Both the position numbers and the translations under genes were made by a program. A stretch of DNA of 64,000 nucleotides from Chlorogloea sp. CCALA 695 (GTDB lineage Bacteria > Cyanobacteriota > Cyanobacteriia > Cyanobacteriales > Chroococcidiopsidaceae). The stretch is taken from NCBI RefSeq assembly GCF_003003885.1, contig NZ_PVWN01000018.1, forward strand, positions 1 to 64,000. The letters are read 5' to 3'. The notes under the pieces are model-generated. The model had not been told where the DNA came from. It saw only the letters and a program-made list of their open reading frames with translations, and ran no database searches. Positions 38,209 through 47,894 of this stretch are shown here, piece after piece (the stretch's first letter is position 1; the number at the start of each line of letters is the position of its first letter).

Positions 38209-39057
38209 ATGACAAATATTTTGCAAGCTGTTCGAGTAATAGTCAATAGTAAGATTCCAGACGTAGCAAGCTTTTACCGTAGCCAAAATAGAATTAATGC
38301 TGTGGGCGATGCTTTGGAAGCTTTTGTTAAAGATATATTTGCTAATACTGTAAGTGAAACTGATGCAAGTTCTAAGTATGAAGCTTATAGCAAGTTATTT
38401 TCCTATTCTGGGAATGCTAATAACCTACCGGATTTAATGATAAAGGGAGGAGATGCAGTAGAAGTAAAAAAAGTAGGATTGGGAACGGGCAAAATAGCAT
38501 TAAATAGCTCTTATCCTTCAGCAAAATTATTTTTTGATAGTCCAATGATTACCTCTACTTGTCGTAATTGCGAAAGCTGGACAGAAAAAGATATTATTTA
38601 TGCTACTGGATGTTTTGCAAATAATAAATTAGAAATCTTATGGTTGATTTATGGAGAGTGTTATGCTGCAAGCCGAGAAACCTATGAAAAGATTAAAAAT
38701 AAAATTTCTCAAGGAGTTAGTGAAATTAGTTCAGTTGAGTTTAGTGTTACAAAAGAATTAGGGAGAGTCAACAAAATAGATCCTTTAGGAATAACTGATT
38801 TAAGAATAAGGGGAATGTGGCAGATAGAAAACCCTAGAAATGTTTACAATTATATTGATATTGATTACAAGTTAAATAAAAGCTTTCGATTGTTTATTCT
38901 AATTCAAGAAACTAAATATCTGTCCTTTCCAATTGAAGATCGAAAACAACTTGAATCTTTAAATAATCCCGATTTAGTCATCAAGAATATCAAAATTAAG
39001 TCACTAGACAACCCAGTTAAACTTATTTCAGCAAAACTTATAAATTATCAAGTCTAA
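38209..39057 (+). CDS. Type II restriction endonuclease, NgoPII family
   Basis: A 282-residue protein whose N-terminus (AVRVIVNSKIPD, NRINAVGDALEAFVKDIFA) and NNLPDLMIKGGDAVEVKKVG (a PD-ExK nuclease core) match the NgoPII family. R.NgoPII cuts GGCC, in agreement with the M.HaeIII-like partner immediately upstream. The gene is AT-rich compared with housekeeping neighbours. It is probably functional, since no stop or frameshift is seen. Confidence 0.85.
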   Translation: MTNILQAVRVIVNSKIPDVASFYRSQNRINAVGDALEAFVKDIFANTVSETDASSKYEAYSKLFSYSGNANNLPDLMIKGGDAVEVKKVGLGTGKIALNSSYPSAKLFFDSPMITSTCRNCESWTEKDIIYATGCFANNKLEILWLIYGECYAASRETYEKIKNKISQGVSEISSVEFSVTKELGRVNKIDPLGITDLRIRGMWQIENPRNVYNYIDIDYKLNKSFRLFILIQETKYLSFPIEDRKQLESLNNPDLVIKNIKIKSLDNPVKLISAKLINYQV

Positions 39058-39208
39058 GAAGACCTAATATAATTAATTTTTTCTTTTGAGTTAATAACGT
39101 TGATAATCAACAAGCTAAAAGTCTAAATCGCGTTCATCTAGGGTGTAAGAAAAATAAACTAAGTAGCAGAAGTAACATCACACTTTAAAAAAAATAAAAT
39201 AGCGATCG

Positions 39209-39546
39209 CTATACTTGTATATGCTGCTCTAGCAAACTAGCAAGCGCTTCCTTAGACATTTCTCCTTGAGCTACTTTCATCACCATGTTGTAAACTTCAT
39301 TTTCTGTCATATTGAGTTCGTAGCCGTTTATCTGCAAAAAAGCGATAGTGGTAGCAAAGGCAGTACGTTTATTACCGTCTAGAAAGGGATGATTCTTAGC
39401 AAGATGATACAAGTAGGCAGCAGCTTGAGTAAAAATAGTTGGATGCAGCAGTTCACCGAAGAAACTAGCTTGTGGTTGAGCGAGGACTGAATCCAATAGT
39501 CCTTCATCTCTAATTCCATTGAGTCCACCAAATCTCTCAATCTGAC
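39209..39546 (-). pseudogene. doc: doc toxin (Fic fold), 3' part after IS insertion
   Basis: This fragment keeps the Fic catalytic motif HPFLDGNKR and the conserved FGGLNGIRDEGLLDSVLAQPQASFF lead-in. Doc toxins phosphorylate elongation factor EF-Tu. The first 17 codons are missing here and lie at 40888-40939 beyond the inserted element. An internal ATG at 39496 could still open a shorter frame of 95 residues containing the Fic motif. I judge it inactivated, but a truncated product is possible. Confidence 0.8.
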
Positions 39547-39566
39547 CAACTGGCGAGCCTTAAATG

Positions 39567-39587
39567 CCCCTGTTTTCAAACATGGGG
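39567..39587 (+). repeat. Left-end subterminal hairpin of the IS element
   Basis: CCCCTGTTT pairs with AAACA-GGGG with one bulged T. A second perfect hairpin, GGGACTT/AAGTCCC, follows at 39599-39614. The bulged hairpin mirrors that at the right end and is the probable binding site of a TnpA supplied from elsewhere. Confidence 0.7.
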
Positions 39588-39656
39588 ATAAGGCGATAGG
39601 GACTTAAAAGTCCCGTGAAGAAACTATATTGCCTTTCTTCATGCTATAATAAATAG

Positions 39657-40871
39657 ATGCTCACACTAACTTACGAGTATCAAATCAAGCCAAATCGCCA
39701 ACAGGAAGAACAAATGTTTTTCTACTTGGAAACTTGCCGCAAAGTATACAACTATGCTTTAGCGGAAAGAAAGGCTTGGATAAATTCTCGATCTTGTGCA
39801 ATAAATTCTTGCAGTATTCGGCATGAATACATCATGAGGGCCGACGCTCCTAAACCTAGCTACCACTGGCAATGTAAGTCATTAGCAGCAGCTAAGAAAG
39901 ATATACCAGAACTAGCATTGCCTCATACCCATGTTCTACAGCAAGCGCTCAGAACACTAGAAGCTTCTTTTGTAGCAATGTGGGAACGGGGGCATGGTTT
40001 TCCAAGATTTAAGAAACCAGGAAGGATGCGTTCTTTTTTGTTTCCGCAAATGGGTGTTAATCCAGTCCAAGAGAATAGATTAAAGCTGCCTAAAATCGGT
40101 AGCGTCAAGATGCGTTTGTCGCGTCCTATTCCTGATGGGTTTGAGTTAAAGCAGGTAAGGATAGTAAAGAAAGCATCCGGCTGGTTTGCCATGCTTTGCT
40201 TGCAATGTGATGTTAGCATTCCCTCTGCTATGCCGCACGGACATAGCTTAGGAATTGATCTAGGATTGCTCAGTTTTCTGGCAACTTCAGATAATGAGAC
40301 TATTGCCAGACCCAAGTTTTTCGTAGATGCTCAACGTAAGCTGAAATTGCTACAAAAAAAAGTGTCTTCTAAATTAATTGGGTCAAGTAATTGGCGCAAG
40401 GCTCAAAATAAAGTAGCTAGATTCCATGAGCATATTTCTAATACTCGCAAAGACTTTCACTTTAAGACAGCACATCATTTATGCAATCAAGCAGGAATGA
40501 TTTTTGCTGAGGACTTGAATCTAAAAGCTATGTCTAGAGGGATGCTGTGTAAGCATACTTTAGATGCTGGTTTTGGTCAATTTCTTAACATCCTAGAGTG
40601 GGTTTGCTCAAAACGCGATGTGTTTTTTGCAAAAGTAGATGCTAATTTTACATCCCAAACTTGCCCAAGTTGTCGAACGCATACGGGTAAAAAAGACTTG
40701 AGTGAGCGAGTACATTCTTGTCCACATTGTGGATATAAAACAGATAGAGACGTTGCAGCAGCGCAAATTGTAATGATTCGAGGAATTGTAGCTGTAGGAC
40801 ATACAGTGTTAAAGCTTTCTGAGGGTAAAGATATTAGTCTCCCCATGAAGAAAGAATCCCCTAGCTTCTAG
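39657..40871 (+). CDS. tnpB: TnpB RNA-guided nuclease
   Basis: A 404-residue TnpB. The RuvC catalytic triad is visible at Asp201 (GIDLGLLSF), Glu285 (FAEDLNLKAM) and Asp365 (TDRDVAAAQI), with a zinc finger CPSC...CPHC at about residues 340-360. It looks intact. TATAAT at 39645-39650 lies only 6 bases before the ATG, so the transcript may be leaderless or nearly so. Such proteins use an omega RNA from the element right end to cut the donor site after excision. No tnpA is nearby. Confidence 0.93.
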   Translation: MLTLTYEYQIKPNRQQEEQMFFYLETCRKVYNYALAERKAWINSRSCAINSCSIRHEYIMRADAPKPSYHWQCKSLAAAKKDIPELALPHTHVLQQALRTLEASFVAMWERGHGFPRFKKPGRMRSFLFPQMGVNPVQENRLKLPKIGSVKMRLSRPIPDGFELKQVRIVKKASGWFAMLCLQCDVSIPSAMPHGHSLGIDLGLLSFLATSDNETIARPKFFVDAQRKLKLLQKKVSSKLIGSSNWRKAQNKVARFHEHISNTRKDFHFKTAHHLCNQAGMIFAEDLNLKAMSRGMLCKHTLDAGFGQFLNILEWVCSKRDVFFAKVDANFTSQTCPSCRTHTGKKDLSERVHSCPHCGYKTDRDVAAAQIVMIRGIVAVGHTVLKLSEGKDISLPMKKESPSF

Positions 40872-40905
40872 CTATGGGGAGTGTCAAGTTTGTGGATACT
40901 AAGTA
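40740..40905 (+). ncRNA. Predicted omega (reRNA) guide RNA of TnpB
   Basis: In this family the guide RNA overlaps the tnpB 3' end and extends through the right-end hairpin into the flank. Here the scaffold would include the hairpin at 40858-40879 and end at 40887. The guide would be the next 16-18 bases of doc, starting GTTTGTGGATACTAAG at 40888. The 5' boundary given is only a guess. The feature is inferred from family knowledge and element position. Confidence 0.4.
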
Positions 40906-40939
40906 CATCTGATTTAGGAATAAAGTTAGGAATCTGCAA
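40888..40939 (-). pseudogene. doc: doc toxin, 5' part after IS insertion
   Basis: The minus strand reads LQIPNFIPKSDVLSIHK plus one base, from a TTG at 40937-40939 that overlaps the antitoxin stop region. It matches Doc N-termini, where a VLSIH-type helix precedes the IERFGG motif. Joined to 39546 it restores IHKRQIERFGG and a full Doc of 129 codons. The TTG start is a guess. Confidence 0.65.
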
Positions 40940-41105
40940 GGCGACGATATACCTCTGACCATTTTTCTTCAGAATCCAAATAGGCTTGGAATGCCTTACC
41001 TTCAAGTGGCTTTACCTGCAAAGCACGCACAAACTCTAACGCCTCCGCTAATAGCGGTTCTGGTAAGTGTTCGATTTCTTGGATAATTTGTTCTTTAGTG
41101 TTCAT
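40926..41105 (-). CDS. Antitoxin of the broken doc module
   Basis: A 59-residue frame beginning MNTKEQIIQEIEHLPEPLLAEALEFV, typical of small DUF2281-like antitoxins of cyanobacterial toxin-antitoxin pairs, with a charged C-terminal toxin-binding part (SEEKWSEVYRRLADS). It overlaps the 5' end of doc by about 14 bases. With doc split by the IS element, it is an orphan. ATG at 41103-41105. Confidence 0.65.
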   Translation of the reverse strand: MNTKEQIIQEIEHLPEPLLAEALEFVRALQVKPLEGKAFQAYLDSEEKWSEVYRRLADS

Positions 41106-41529
41106 AAATGCGATCGCTCTAACTTTAGCTAAATAGAGATATTGCTTGCTCCCTTAAGCATTACCTATTATTCTGTCCACCGTAAGTAACAATATGAGCG
41201 CTAATTCCGTTAATTCAGCTAGATGTAAATTAGCGATGAAAACACTGATTTAGTAGGTACTACAGCTAACCTTAAGCATTTCACACAGTATTAAAGAGAA
41301 ACTAATAATAATTTGCCGATCGCGCTTTATCTGCAAAACTAGACGGGATAGCAGCATTTCGCCTTTTTGGCATCGATGCAGACTTAAAGTAAAGCTCCTT
41401 TGGGTGGAAATACGCCTCTAGTGATGGGCGATCGCCGATCCACCAAAAACCTATCTATTCATACAATGAGTAGATAAAGAAATTTCTATCATCCTACCTT
41501 GACGCACTTAAGGCGGTTTCATAAAGACT
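41106..41529. other. Intergenic region before clpB
   Basis: These 424 bases hold no supported gene. A plus-strand piece near 41321-41391 (frame reading LDGIAAFRLFGIDADLK then stop) and 41394-41474 look protein-like and may be decayed coding sequence. I do not see a CIRCE heat-shock operator (TTAGCACTC-N9-GAGTGCTAA) upstream of clpB. Confidence 0.4.
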
Positions 41530-44157
41530 ATGCAACCAACAAACCCCAACCAATTTACAGAAAAATCCTGGGAAGCGATTTCTCGTACTCCCGACATAGT
41601 TAAAGCTAACAGCCAACAACAAATTGAAAGCGAACACTTGATGAAAGCTCTTTTAGAGCAAGATGGTTTAGCTAATAGTATTTGGACGAAAGCTGGAGTG
41701 AATATGCAAAAACTCCGCGATCGCACTGACCAATTTATTCAAAAACAGCCGAAAGTGTCGGGAAGCGATAACGTCTATGTGGGACGCAGCCTAGATACCT
41801 TATTAGATCGCGCCGAAATCTACCGTAAAGAATTTGGCGATGACTTTATCTCGATCGAACATCTACTATTGGGTTATGTCAAAGATGATCGTTTTGGCAA
41901 AAGCTTAATTAGAGAATTTGGTACTGATGAAACTAAGCTCAAAAATATTATTAAAGAAATTCGTGGGAGTCAAAAAGTGACCGATCAAAGTCCAGAAGGC
42001 AAATACGAAGCACTGGAAAAATACGGACGTGACCTTACAGAAGCCGCCAAGCAAGGTAAACTCGATCCCGTAATTGGACGCGATGACGAAATTCGCCGCA
42101 CAATTCAAATTTTGTCACGCCGTACCAAAAATAACCCCGTATTAATTGGCGAACCCGGTGTAGGTAAAACTGCGATCGCTGAAGGACTAGCACAAAGGAT
42201 TGTAGCGGGTGATGTACCTCAATCTCTTACTGACCGCAAACTCATTAGTTTAGATATGGGTTCGTTGATTGCTGGTGCTAAATTTCGGGGAGAATTTGAG
42301 GAGCGGTTAAAAGCTGTACTCAAAGAAGTTACAGAATCGCGCGGTAATATTATTCTGTTTATTGACGAAATTCATACTGTAGTTGGTGCGGGTGCAACTC
42401 AAGGCGCAATGGATGCGGGAAACTTGCTCAAACCCATGCTGGCGCGGGGAGAATTGCGTTGTATTGGTGCGACAACTTTAGATGAGTACCGCAAGTACAT
42501 TGAAAAAGATGCAGCTTTAGAAAGACGCTTTCAACAGGTGTATATTGAGCAGCCAAATGTTGAAGATACTGTATCAATTTTGCGCGGATTGAAGGAGCGT
42601 TACGAAGTTCATCACGGGGTGAAAATCTCTGATAGTGCTTTAGTTGCGGCTGCTATGCTGTCTAATCGCTATATTAGCGATCGCTTTTTGCCTGATAAAG
42701 CAATTGATCTGGTAGACGAAGCCGCCGCCAAGCTGAAAATGGAAATTACTTCTAAGCCAGAAGAATTAGACGAAATCGATCGCAAGGTTTTACAGCTAGA
42801 AATGGAGCGGTTGTCGCTGCAAAAAGAAACTAGCGCTGTTTCTAAGGAAAGGCTAGAAAGAATTGAAAAAGAACTTGGCGATCTCAAAGAAAGTCAAAGA
42901 GCAATGAGCGCTCAATGGCAATCGGAAAAGGATGTAATTTCCAAAATTCAGAAAATCAAAGAAGATAGCGATCGCGTTAATGTTGAAGTTCAGCAAGCCG
43001 AGAGAGACTACGATCTCAATAAAGCCGCCGAGCTAAAGTATGGCACATTAACCGAGTTACAAAAGCAATTGCAAGAAGCCGAAGCGCAACTAAGCCAAGC
43101 ACAAACAAGCGGTCAATCTTTGTTGCGAGAAGAAGTTACAGAATCCGACATTGCCGAAGTTATTTCTAAATGGACGGGTATCCCCATTAGTAAGCTAGTG
43201 GAATCGGAAAAAGATAAATTACTGCAATTAGAAGACGAGTTGCACCAGCGCGTTATCGGTCAACATGAAGCCGTTACCGCCGTTGCTGATGCCATTCAGC
43301 GATCGCGCGCCGGACTTGCCGATCCTAATCGTCCTACGGCTAGTTTTATTTTCCTTGGGCCCACAGGTGTAGGTAAAACAGAACTTGCTAAAGCTTTGGC
43401 GGCGTACTTATTCGACACTGAAGAAGCGCTAGTTCGCATTGATATGTCGGAATACATGGAGAAACACGCCGTTTCTAGGCTGATTGGTGCGCCTCCAGGG
43501 TATGTAGGTTACGACGAAGGGGGCCAACTAACTGAAGCCCTGCGCCGCCGTCCTTACGCCGTAATTTTGTTTGACGAAATCGAAAAAGCGCACCCTGATG
43601 TATTTAACATCATGCTCCAAATCCTCGACGATGGGCGCGTTACTGATGCTCAAGGTCATACGGTGGATTTCAAAAACTCCATCATTATTATGACTAGCAA
43701 TATCGGTTCGCAATATATTCTCGATTTGGCTGGCGATGATTCTCAGTACGATGAAATGTATCGGCGGGTAATGGAAGCAATGCGCGGGAGTTTTCGCCCT
43801 GAATTTCTCAACCGCATTGATGAAACAATTATCTTCCACGCCTTACAAAAACATGAGTTGCGGCAAATTGTGCAGTTGCAAATAGTTAGACTAACCGAAA
43901 GATTAAGCGATCGCAAAATATCGTTAAAACTCTCTGATTCTGCTTTAGACTTTTTAGCAGAGGTGGGCTACGATCCTGTATTTGGTGCGCGTCCGCTCAA
44001 ACGAGCAATTCAAAAAGAGTTAGAAACTCAAATTGCTAAAGCCATCTTACGCGGCGAGTTTCATGATGGCGATACAGTTTTTGTGGATGTCGAAAACGAA
44101 CGGATTGCCTTTAAGCGATTGCCCTCGGAATTAGTTATAACACAACCTGGGGCGTAA
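41530..44157 (+). CDS. clpB: ATP-dependent chaperone ClpB
   Basis: An 875-residue AAA+ disaggregase that works with DnaK to resolubilise proteins. It has the Clp_N repeats (1-145), the first AAA domain with [13 protein letters not shown], a coiled-coil middle domain (about 400-530) and the second AAA domain with [13 protein letters not shown]. The pore loop is [13 protein letters not shown]. The stop codon overlaps the first of two tandem 32-base palindromic repeats. The length matches the general-purpose cyanobacterial ClpB paralogue. Confidence 0.97.
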   Translation: MQPTNPNQFTEKSWEAISRTPDIVKANSQQQIESEHLMKALLEQDGLANSIWTKAGVNMQKLRDRTDQFIQKQPKVSGSDNVYVGRSLDTLLDRAEIYRKEFGDDFISIEHLLLGYVKDDRFGKSLIREFGTDETKLKNIIKEIRGSQKVTDQSPEGKYEALEKYGRDLTEAAKQGKLDPVIGRDDEIRRTIQILSRRTKNNPVLIGEPGVGKTAIAEGLAQRIVAGDVPQSLTDRKLISLDMGSLIAGAKFRGEFEERLKAVLKEVTESRGNIILFIDEIHTVVGAGATQGAMDAGNLLKPMLARGELRCIGATTLDEYRKYIEKDAALERRFQQVYIEQPNVEDTVSILRGLKERYEVHHGVKISDSALVAAAMLSNRYISDRFLPDKAIDLVDEAAAKLKMEITSKPEELDEIDRKVLQLEMERLSLQKETSAVSKERLERIEKELGDLKESQRAMSAQWQSEKDVISKIQKIKEDSDRVNVEVQQAERDYDLNKAAELKYGTLTELQKQLQEAEAQLSQAQTSGQSLLREEVTESDIAEVISKWTGIPISKLVESEKDKLLQLEDELHQRVIGQHEAVTAVADAIQRSRAGLADPNRPTASFIFLGPTGVGKTELAKALAAYLFDTEEALVRIDMSEYMEKHAVSRLIGAPPGYVGYDEGGQLTEALRRRPYAVILFDEIEKAHPDVFNIMLQILDDGRVTDAQGHTVDFKNSIIIMTSNIGSQYILDLAGDDSQYDEMYRRVMEAMRGSFRPEFLNRIDETIIFHALQKHELRQIVQLQIVRLTERLSDRKISLKLSDSALDFLAEVGYDPVFGARPLKRAIQKELETQIAKAILRGEFHDGDTVFVDVENERIAFKRLPSELVITQPGA

Positions 44158-44219
44158 TAAATATGGAGACGTTGCACTGCAACGTCTAATAAATATGGAG
44201 ACGTTGCACCGCAACGTCT
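44156..44219. repeat. Two tandem 32-bp palindromic repeats
   Basis: Copy one 44156-44187 and copy two 44188-44219 differ at one base. Each has AATAAATATGGAGACG followed by a TTGCA hairpin of the form AGACGTTGCA/TGCAACGTCT. They belong to the GTAGAGACGTxGC family seen at three other sites. They start at the clpB stop and end at the stop of the convergent SRPBCC gene, so may end both transcripts. Confidence 0.85.
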
Positions 44220-44768
44220 CTACGATCCACAAATCACCTGGCGCATTTTTCGCATATTTGCAGGTAATTCTAACTGCATTGCTTGCTGGATAAACATTGT
44301 AGGAATAGGAATATTTGGGGTTGCTTGCACGGCATAGGTTAGCAAAGTACCGCCTTGACAATCTTGCAAGCTCAAATCGGCGGCAAAATCAACAAACGTA
44401 CCCCTTTCTAAACGAAACTGAATTTGCTGCTGTACTACTTCAATCACGTTTAGGTAAACTTCTACTTGCGCCGTAAAAAACAAAAAGGCTTTTTTAGCAG
44501 CTTGATATAAACGCTTTGCTTCGCCTCGGTGCAAAACTTCGCTTTTAGTTACATCAGGAAAATACTGCACCCAACGAGGGTAATCGGTGACTTGTTGCCA
44601 AACGTGCGATCGCACTACAGGTAAATACATTGTAGCTGTTACTGCCCCGCCCCAAGACGAATGCGATCGCGTTTCGACTAAAATTTCTCCCCCAATCATT
44701 GTTATTTGCTGGTGCTTACTCCACTCAGCAACCGATTTACTTACATCATTAGCAGAAAATTTATTCAT
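44220..44768 (-). CDS. SRPBCC (cyclase/dehydrase-like) family protein
   Basis: A 182-residue START-like lipid/ligand-binding fold protein. The pattern RSHVWQQVTDYPRWVQYFPDVTKSEVLHRGE is the polyketide-cyclase/dehydrase N-terminal strand-helix, and the C-terminal helix is IQQAMQLELPANMRKMRQVI. It is soluble. Ligand is unknown. Its stop codon abuts the tandem palindromic repeat shared with clpB. Confidence 0.8.
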   Translation of the reverse strand: MNKFSANDVSKSVAEWSKHQQITMIGGEILVETRSHSSWGGAVTATMYLPVVRSHVWQQVTDYPRWVQYFPDVTKSEVLHRGEAKRLYQAAKKAFLFFTAQVEVYLNVIEVVQQQIQFRLERGTFVDFAADLSLQDCQGGTLLTYAVQATPNIPIPTMFIQQAMQLELPANMRKMRQVICGS

Positions 44769-45193
44769 TCTACGCGCGAGGTTCCCTAGACCAATAAATA
44801 AAAAAAGTGTAAAAAGTTACAGTAATTTAGTTAACTCAAGTAATAATTATCACTCAACTGTTTAGCAGTTTTGTAAAAAGATGCTAAACCTGCGATAAAG
44901 GTTCCAAGAACTTATACATTTTAGGTAAAGAGTAATAAATGTAATTAATACAAAGGTATAGTTATAATTCCCCGAAAATTGTCTGTATAGGTTATTACTA
45001 ACTGTGGGCGATGGTTGGTAACTTGTGAAGTCTTGGCATCAAAAATCACATACCACATAAACCCTTTTCTTAACCCTGGCAAAAATTCCTCTATCCTTAG
45101 AATGAGAGAAATAGAAGGTAAAGCTGTAAATGTAGAGCAAAAACCACCTGTAGGTTGCATTCCTTAAATAATCATCAAGCAGCTTAAACAAGT
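44769..45193. other. Intergenic region between SRPBCC and threonine aldolase genes
   Basis: These 425 bases are AT-rich and hold no gene that I can support. Short open frames on the minus strand here lack ribosome sites and conserved features. It presumably contains both divergent promoters. Confidence 0.45.
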
Positions 45194-46246
45194 ATGAATT
45201 TTTGCAGTGACAATGTAACCGGAATATCGCCGGAAATATTAGCAGCATTAGCTGACGTGAACCAAGGCGCAGCTATGCCTTATGGGGAAGATGAAGGTAC
45301 TAAAAGGTTGCAAACCAAGTTTGCAGAATTATTTGAAACCGACGTTACAGTGTTTCCTGTAACTACCGGAACAGCCGCTAACGCTTTAGCCTTATCTGTT
45401 ATGGTTCCACCTTTTGGGGCGATTTACTGCCATACATCGGCACATATAAATGTCGATGAATGCGGTGCGCCAGAATTTTATACTGGTGGAGCAAAATTAC
45501 TTACAATTCCCGGCAATAATGGTAAATTGTACGATCAAGACTTGACAAAAGCGATCGCACTTTCTGGTATTGGCGTTGTCCATCACGTCCAACCTACGGC
45601 TATTAGTATTACTCAAGCAACAGAAGCGGGGACAGTGTACAGCAAGTCCGAAGTTAGGCAAATTGCTGAAGTTGCCCGTACTTTTAACCTTAGCCTACAT
45701 ATGGATGGGGCGCGATTTGCTAACGCAGTTGCACACTTGGGTTGTTCTCCCGCAGATATTACCTGGCGTTGTGGTGTAGATGTGTTGTGTTTTGGAGCAA
45801 CTAAAAACGGCGCTATGGCGGCGGAAGCTGTAATATTTTTCAACCCTGATTTAGCCCAAACCTTTAGCTACAGGCGCAAACGTAGCGGACACTTGTTGTC
45901 AAAAATGCGGTTTTTGTCAGCGCAGTTAGAAGCTTATATAGATAACGATTTGTGGTTAAAAAATGCGGCTCACGCGAACAAAATGGCGGAAAAACTTGCT
46001 ACAGGACTTAGCAAGCTACCAGAAGTAAAACTTTATTATCCGGTAGATGCAAACGAGATATTTGTACAGTTACCCGAAGCTGTTATTGCTGGATTAATAG
46101 CAGATGGTTTCAAGTTTTATCGTTGGGAAGGAGAAGATTCACTGGTGGTGCGCCTCGTAACTGCTTTTGATACAAAAGAGGAATCTGTTGAGGCTTTAAT
46201 AAAAGCGGCGGATTTTTATTCGGTTGCTGTATCTGGGAAGATTTAA
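45194..46246 (+). CDS. ltaE: Low-specificity L-threonine aldolase
   Basis: A PLP-dependent enzyme that splits L-threonine or L-allo-threonine into glycine and acetaldehyde. The motif LHMDGARFANA binds the cofactor, and the Schiff-base Lys lies in CFGATKNGAM. 350 residues, typical length, aldolase class of beta-eliminating lyases. The product glycine could be used by the gcv system found at the start of this window, but the genes are 40 kb apart. Confidence 0.88.
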   Translation: MNFCSDNVTGISPEILAALADVNQGAAMPYGEDEGTKRLQTKFAELFETDVTVFPVTTGTAANALALSVMVPPFGAIYCHTSAHINVDECGAPEFYTGGAKLLTIPGNNGKLYDQDLTKAIALSGIGVVHHVQPTAISITQATEAGTVYSKSEVRQIAEVARTFNLSLHMDGARFANAVAHLGCSPADITWRCGVDVLCFGATKNGAMAAEAVIFFNPDLAQTFSYRRKRSGHLLSKMRFLSAQLEAYIDNDLWLKNAAHANKMAEKLATGLSKLPEVKLYYPVDANEIFVQLPEAVIAGLIADGFKFYRWEGEDSLVVRLVTAFDTKEESVEALIKAADFYSVAVSGKI

Positions 46247-46353
46247 GGGCAATATTGTCGCCCTTAAAACATAACTCCGATTGACTAGATAGCTTTTGTG
46301 GCGTTGCCCAATTCAGGGCGCGAAAATGATAAATGTGTGATTTCAAAACCAAT

Positions 46354-46382
46354 GTAGAGACGGAGCAGCGCTACGTCTCTAC
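46354..46382. repeat. Palindromic repeat of the GTAGAGACG family
   Basis: GTAGAGACGGAGC pairs with GCTACGTCTCTAC with one mismatch in the stem. It lies between the threonine aldolase gene and the convergent tldD gene. It is one of four sites in this window. Confidence 0.75.
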
Positions 46383-46412
46383 ACCGCGCTGTACGCGATT
46401 GAATTATTTGGA

Positions 46413-47894
46413 TTATCTACCGCCGACAGTAATTGAATCTACCTTGATGTGTGGTTGACCTACAGTCACATAAATACTGCCACTTACAGAGCCACAAAAA
46501 CCTGCTGCTAATCCTAAGTCTTGGGAACACATAGAAATTTTGTTCATGATTTCTTGCGCGTCGCCAATTAGGGTTGCACCTTTGAGGGGTTTAGTTAGTT
46601 TGCCATTTTCAATTAGATAAGCTTCATCGACAGCAAAGTTAAATTGACCTGTTGCGCCGACACTACCGCCGCCCATTTTTTTGCAATAAATGCCTTTATC
46701 GATAGAAGCAAATAAATCCTCTGTAGCGTAGTCTCCTGGAGCGATGTAGGTGTTACGCATCCTTGAAGCGGCTGCAAAGGTGTAATTTTGCCGACGACCG
46801 CTACCAGTGCGGGGTTGCCCGGTACGCATCGAACCTGTGCGATCGCTGATAAAGTTCTTTAATATGCCTTTTTCAATCAATAAGGTACGCTGGGCTGGCA
46901 TTCCCTCATCATCCATATCGATTGTACCAAAAGCTTCGCTAGACAATCCCTCATCCCAAGCGGTTAGGCTTTCGTGGGCAATTTTTTGTCCTTTTTTATC
47001 GGCAAAAGGTGTAGTTTTGCGTTCAATTTGCGTCGTTTCTAATAGGTGTCCGCAGGCTTCATGAAAAATTACGCCGCCAAACTGATTTGCCATAATTATC
47101 GGATAATTGCCCGATTCAACGTAATCGGCGTACAGCATTTTTCCGGCGGATTCTGCCACTTCTGCGGCGGTAGTTGCGTAATCCCATGTTCTCAGGAAAC
47201 TAGGAGAACTTGTATCGCCAACTCTCTGATTAATCGCCGCGCGGTTAGCTCCTTCGGCGCATAGCAAGCTATAACCAACTGATTGACTGAGGCGAATATC
47301 TCTGGCAAAAGTGCCGTCACTTGCAGCAATTAAAACTTCTTGCCAATCTCGAAAATAAACTGCTCGTCTTGATTGTACGTGACTTGCTTTGACTTTTAGT
47401 TGGGCATTTGCGTCTAACAATACTTCGCCCATTTCTTGCATTGAGCTACATCCCGACAGCCAAGTATCTTTACTTTTTTTGGTGGCGTAATCTCTCAGCA
47501 ACTCTAGGTTAATTTCAGGTACATAAGCGTTTGGAGACGGTAGTTGCAAGCCAAGGATAGATAAACCCTTTTCTAAAGCCGCTTTTAGCCCGTTAAATGA
47601 TAAATCGTTGGTGCTAACGTAACAATCCGCCGAGCCGCGAAATACTCTAACTCCCGCGCCCGTAGATAGTCGGGGGGAAATGCTGGTAATAGTGTCTTCT
47701 TCAGCTTGACAACTAATGTAATTTGCCCGCTCTAGGAAAAACTCGATAAAATCAGCACCCGCCGCTCGTCCTAAACCAAGCAGTGTAGAGAGGGGAGCTT
47801 CCCAAGTTTCATCAAAGCGATCGCTTGTAGAATTGTATTGTAAACTTAGTAGTTCTTTTGATAATAGGGTACTTGGGTACGTCGATAGCATCAT
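46413..47894 (-). CDS. tldD: TldD/PmbA family metalloprotease
   Basis: A 493-residue TldD homologue. Zinc ligands are in [16 protein letters not shown] (HExxxH) and in the C-terminal [30 protein letters not shown] region. TldD acts with PmbA (TldE) as a peptidase complex on ribosomally made peptides. No pmbA gene is adjacent. The start has two Met codons and no clear ribosome site. It is divergent from the 48091 nuclease gene. Confidence 0.92.
   Translation of the reverse strand: MMLSTYPSTLLSKELLSLQYNSTSDRFDETWEAPLSTLLGLGRAAGADFIEFFLERANYISCQAEEDTITSISPRLSTGAGVRVFRGSADCYVSTNDLSFNGLKAALEKGLSILGLQLPSPNAYVPEINLELLRDYATKKSKDTWLSGCSSMQEMGEVLLDANAQLKVKASHVQSRRAVYFRDWQEVLIAASDGTFARDIRLSQSVGYSLLCAEGANRAAINQRVGDTSSPSFLRTWDYATTAAEVAESAGKMLYADYVESGNYPIIMANQFGGVIFHEACGHLLETTQIERKTTPFADKKGQKIAHESLTAWDEGLSSEAFGTIDMDDEGMPAQRTLLIEKGILKNFISDRTGSMRTGQPRTGSGRRQNYTFAAASRMRNTYIAPGDYATEDLFASIDKGIYCKKMGGGSVGATGQFNFAVDEAYLIENGKLTKPLKGATLIGDAQEIMNKISMCSQDLGLAAGFCGSVSGSIYVTVGQPHIKVDSITVGGR

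Larger units (their letters stand above)
39547..40887 (+). mobile_element. tnpB-only IS200/IS605-type element inserted in doc
   Basis: A 1341-base element with one gene, tnpB, and no tnpA. Left end: hairpin CCCC-TGTTT/AAACA-T-GGGG (39567-39587). Right end: hairpin CCCC-TAGCT/AGCTA-T-GGGG (40858-40879). Both have the same single bulged T, typical of TnpA recognition hairpins. The right end finishes TCAA. Removing 39547-40887 rejoins the doc reading frame exactly (codon CGT restored), which fixes the ends. No target duplication, as expected for this family; the flank left of the element ends in TGAC. Confidence 0.85.

Noticed and set aside
39379-39579. 66-residue minus-strand frame beside the doc fragment
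   Set aside because: It is in a different frame from Doc, crosses the IS boundary and is not conserved in character.
41106-41529. CIRCE operator upstream of clpB
   Set aside because: TTAGCACTC-N9-GAGTGCTAA is not found in the region.
44945-45160. Small minus-strand gene upstream of the threonine aldolase gene
   Set aside because: No ribosome site, no conserved features, and AT-rich composition like non-coding sequence.
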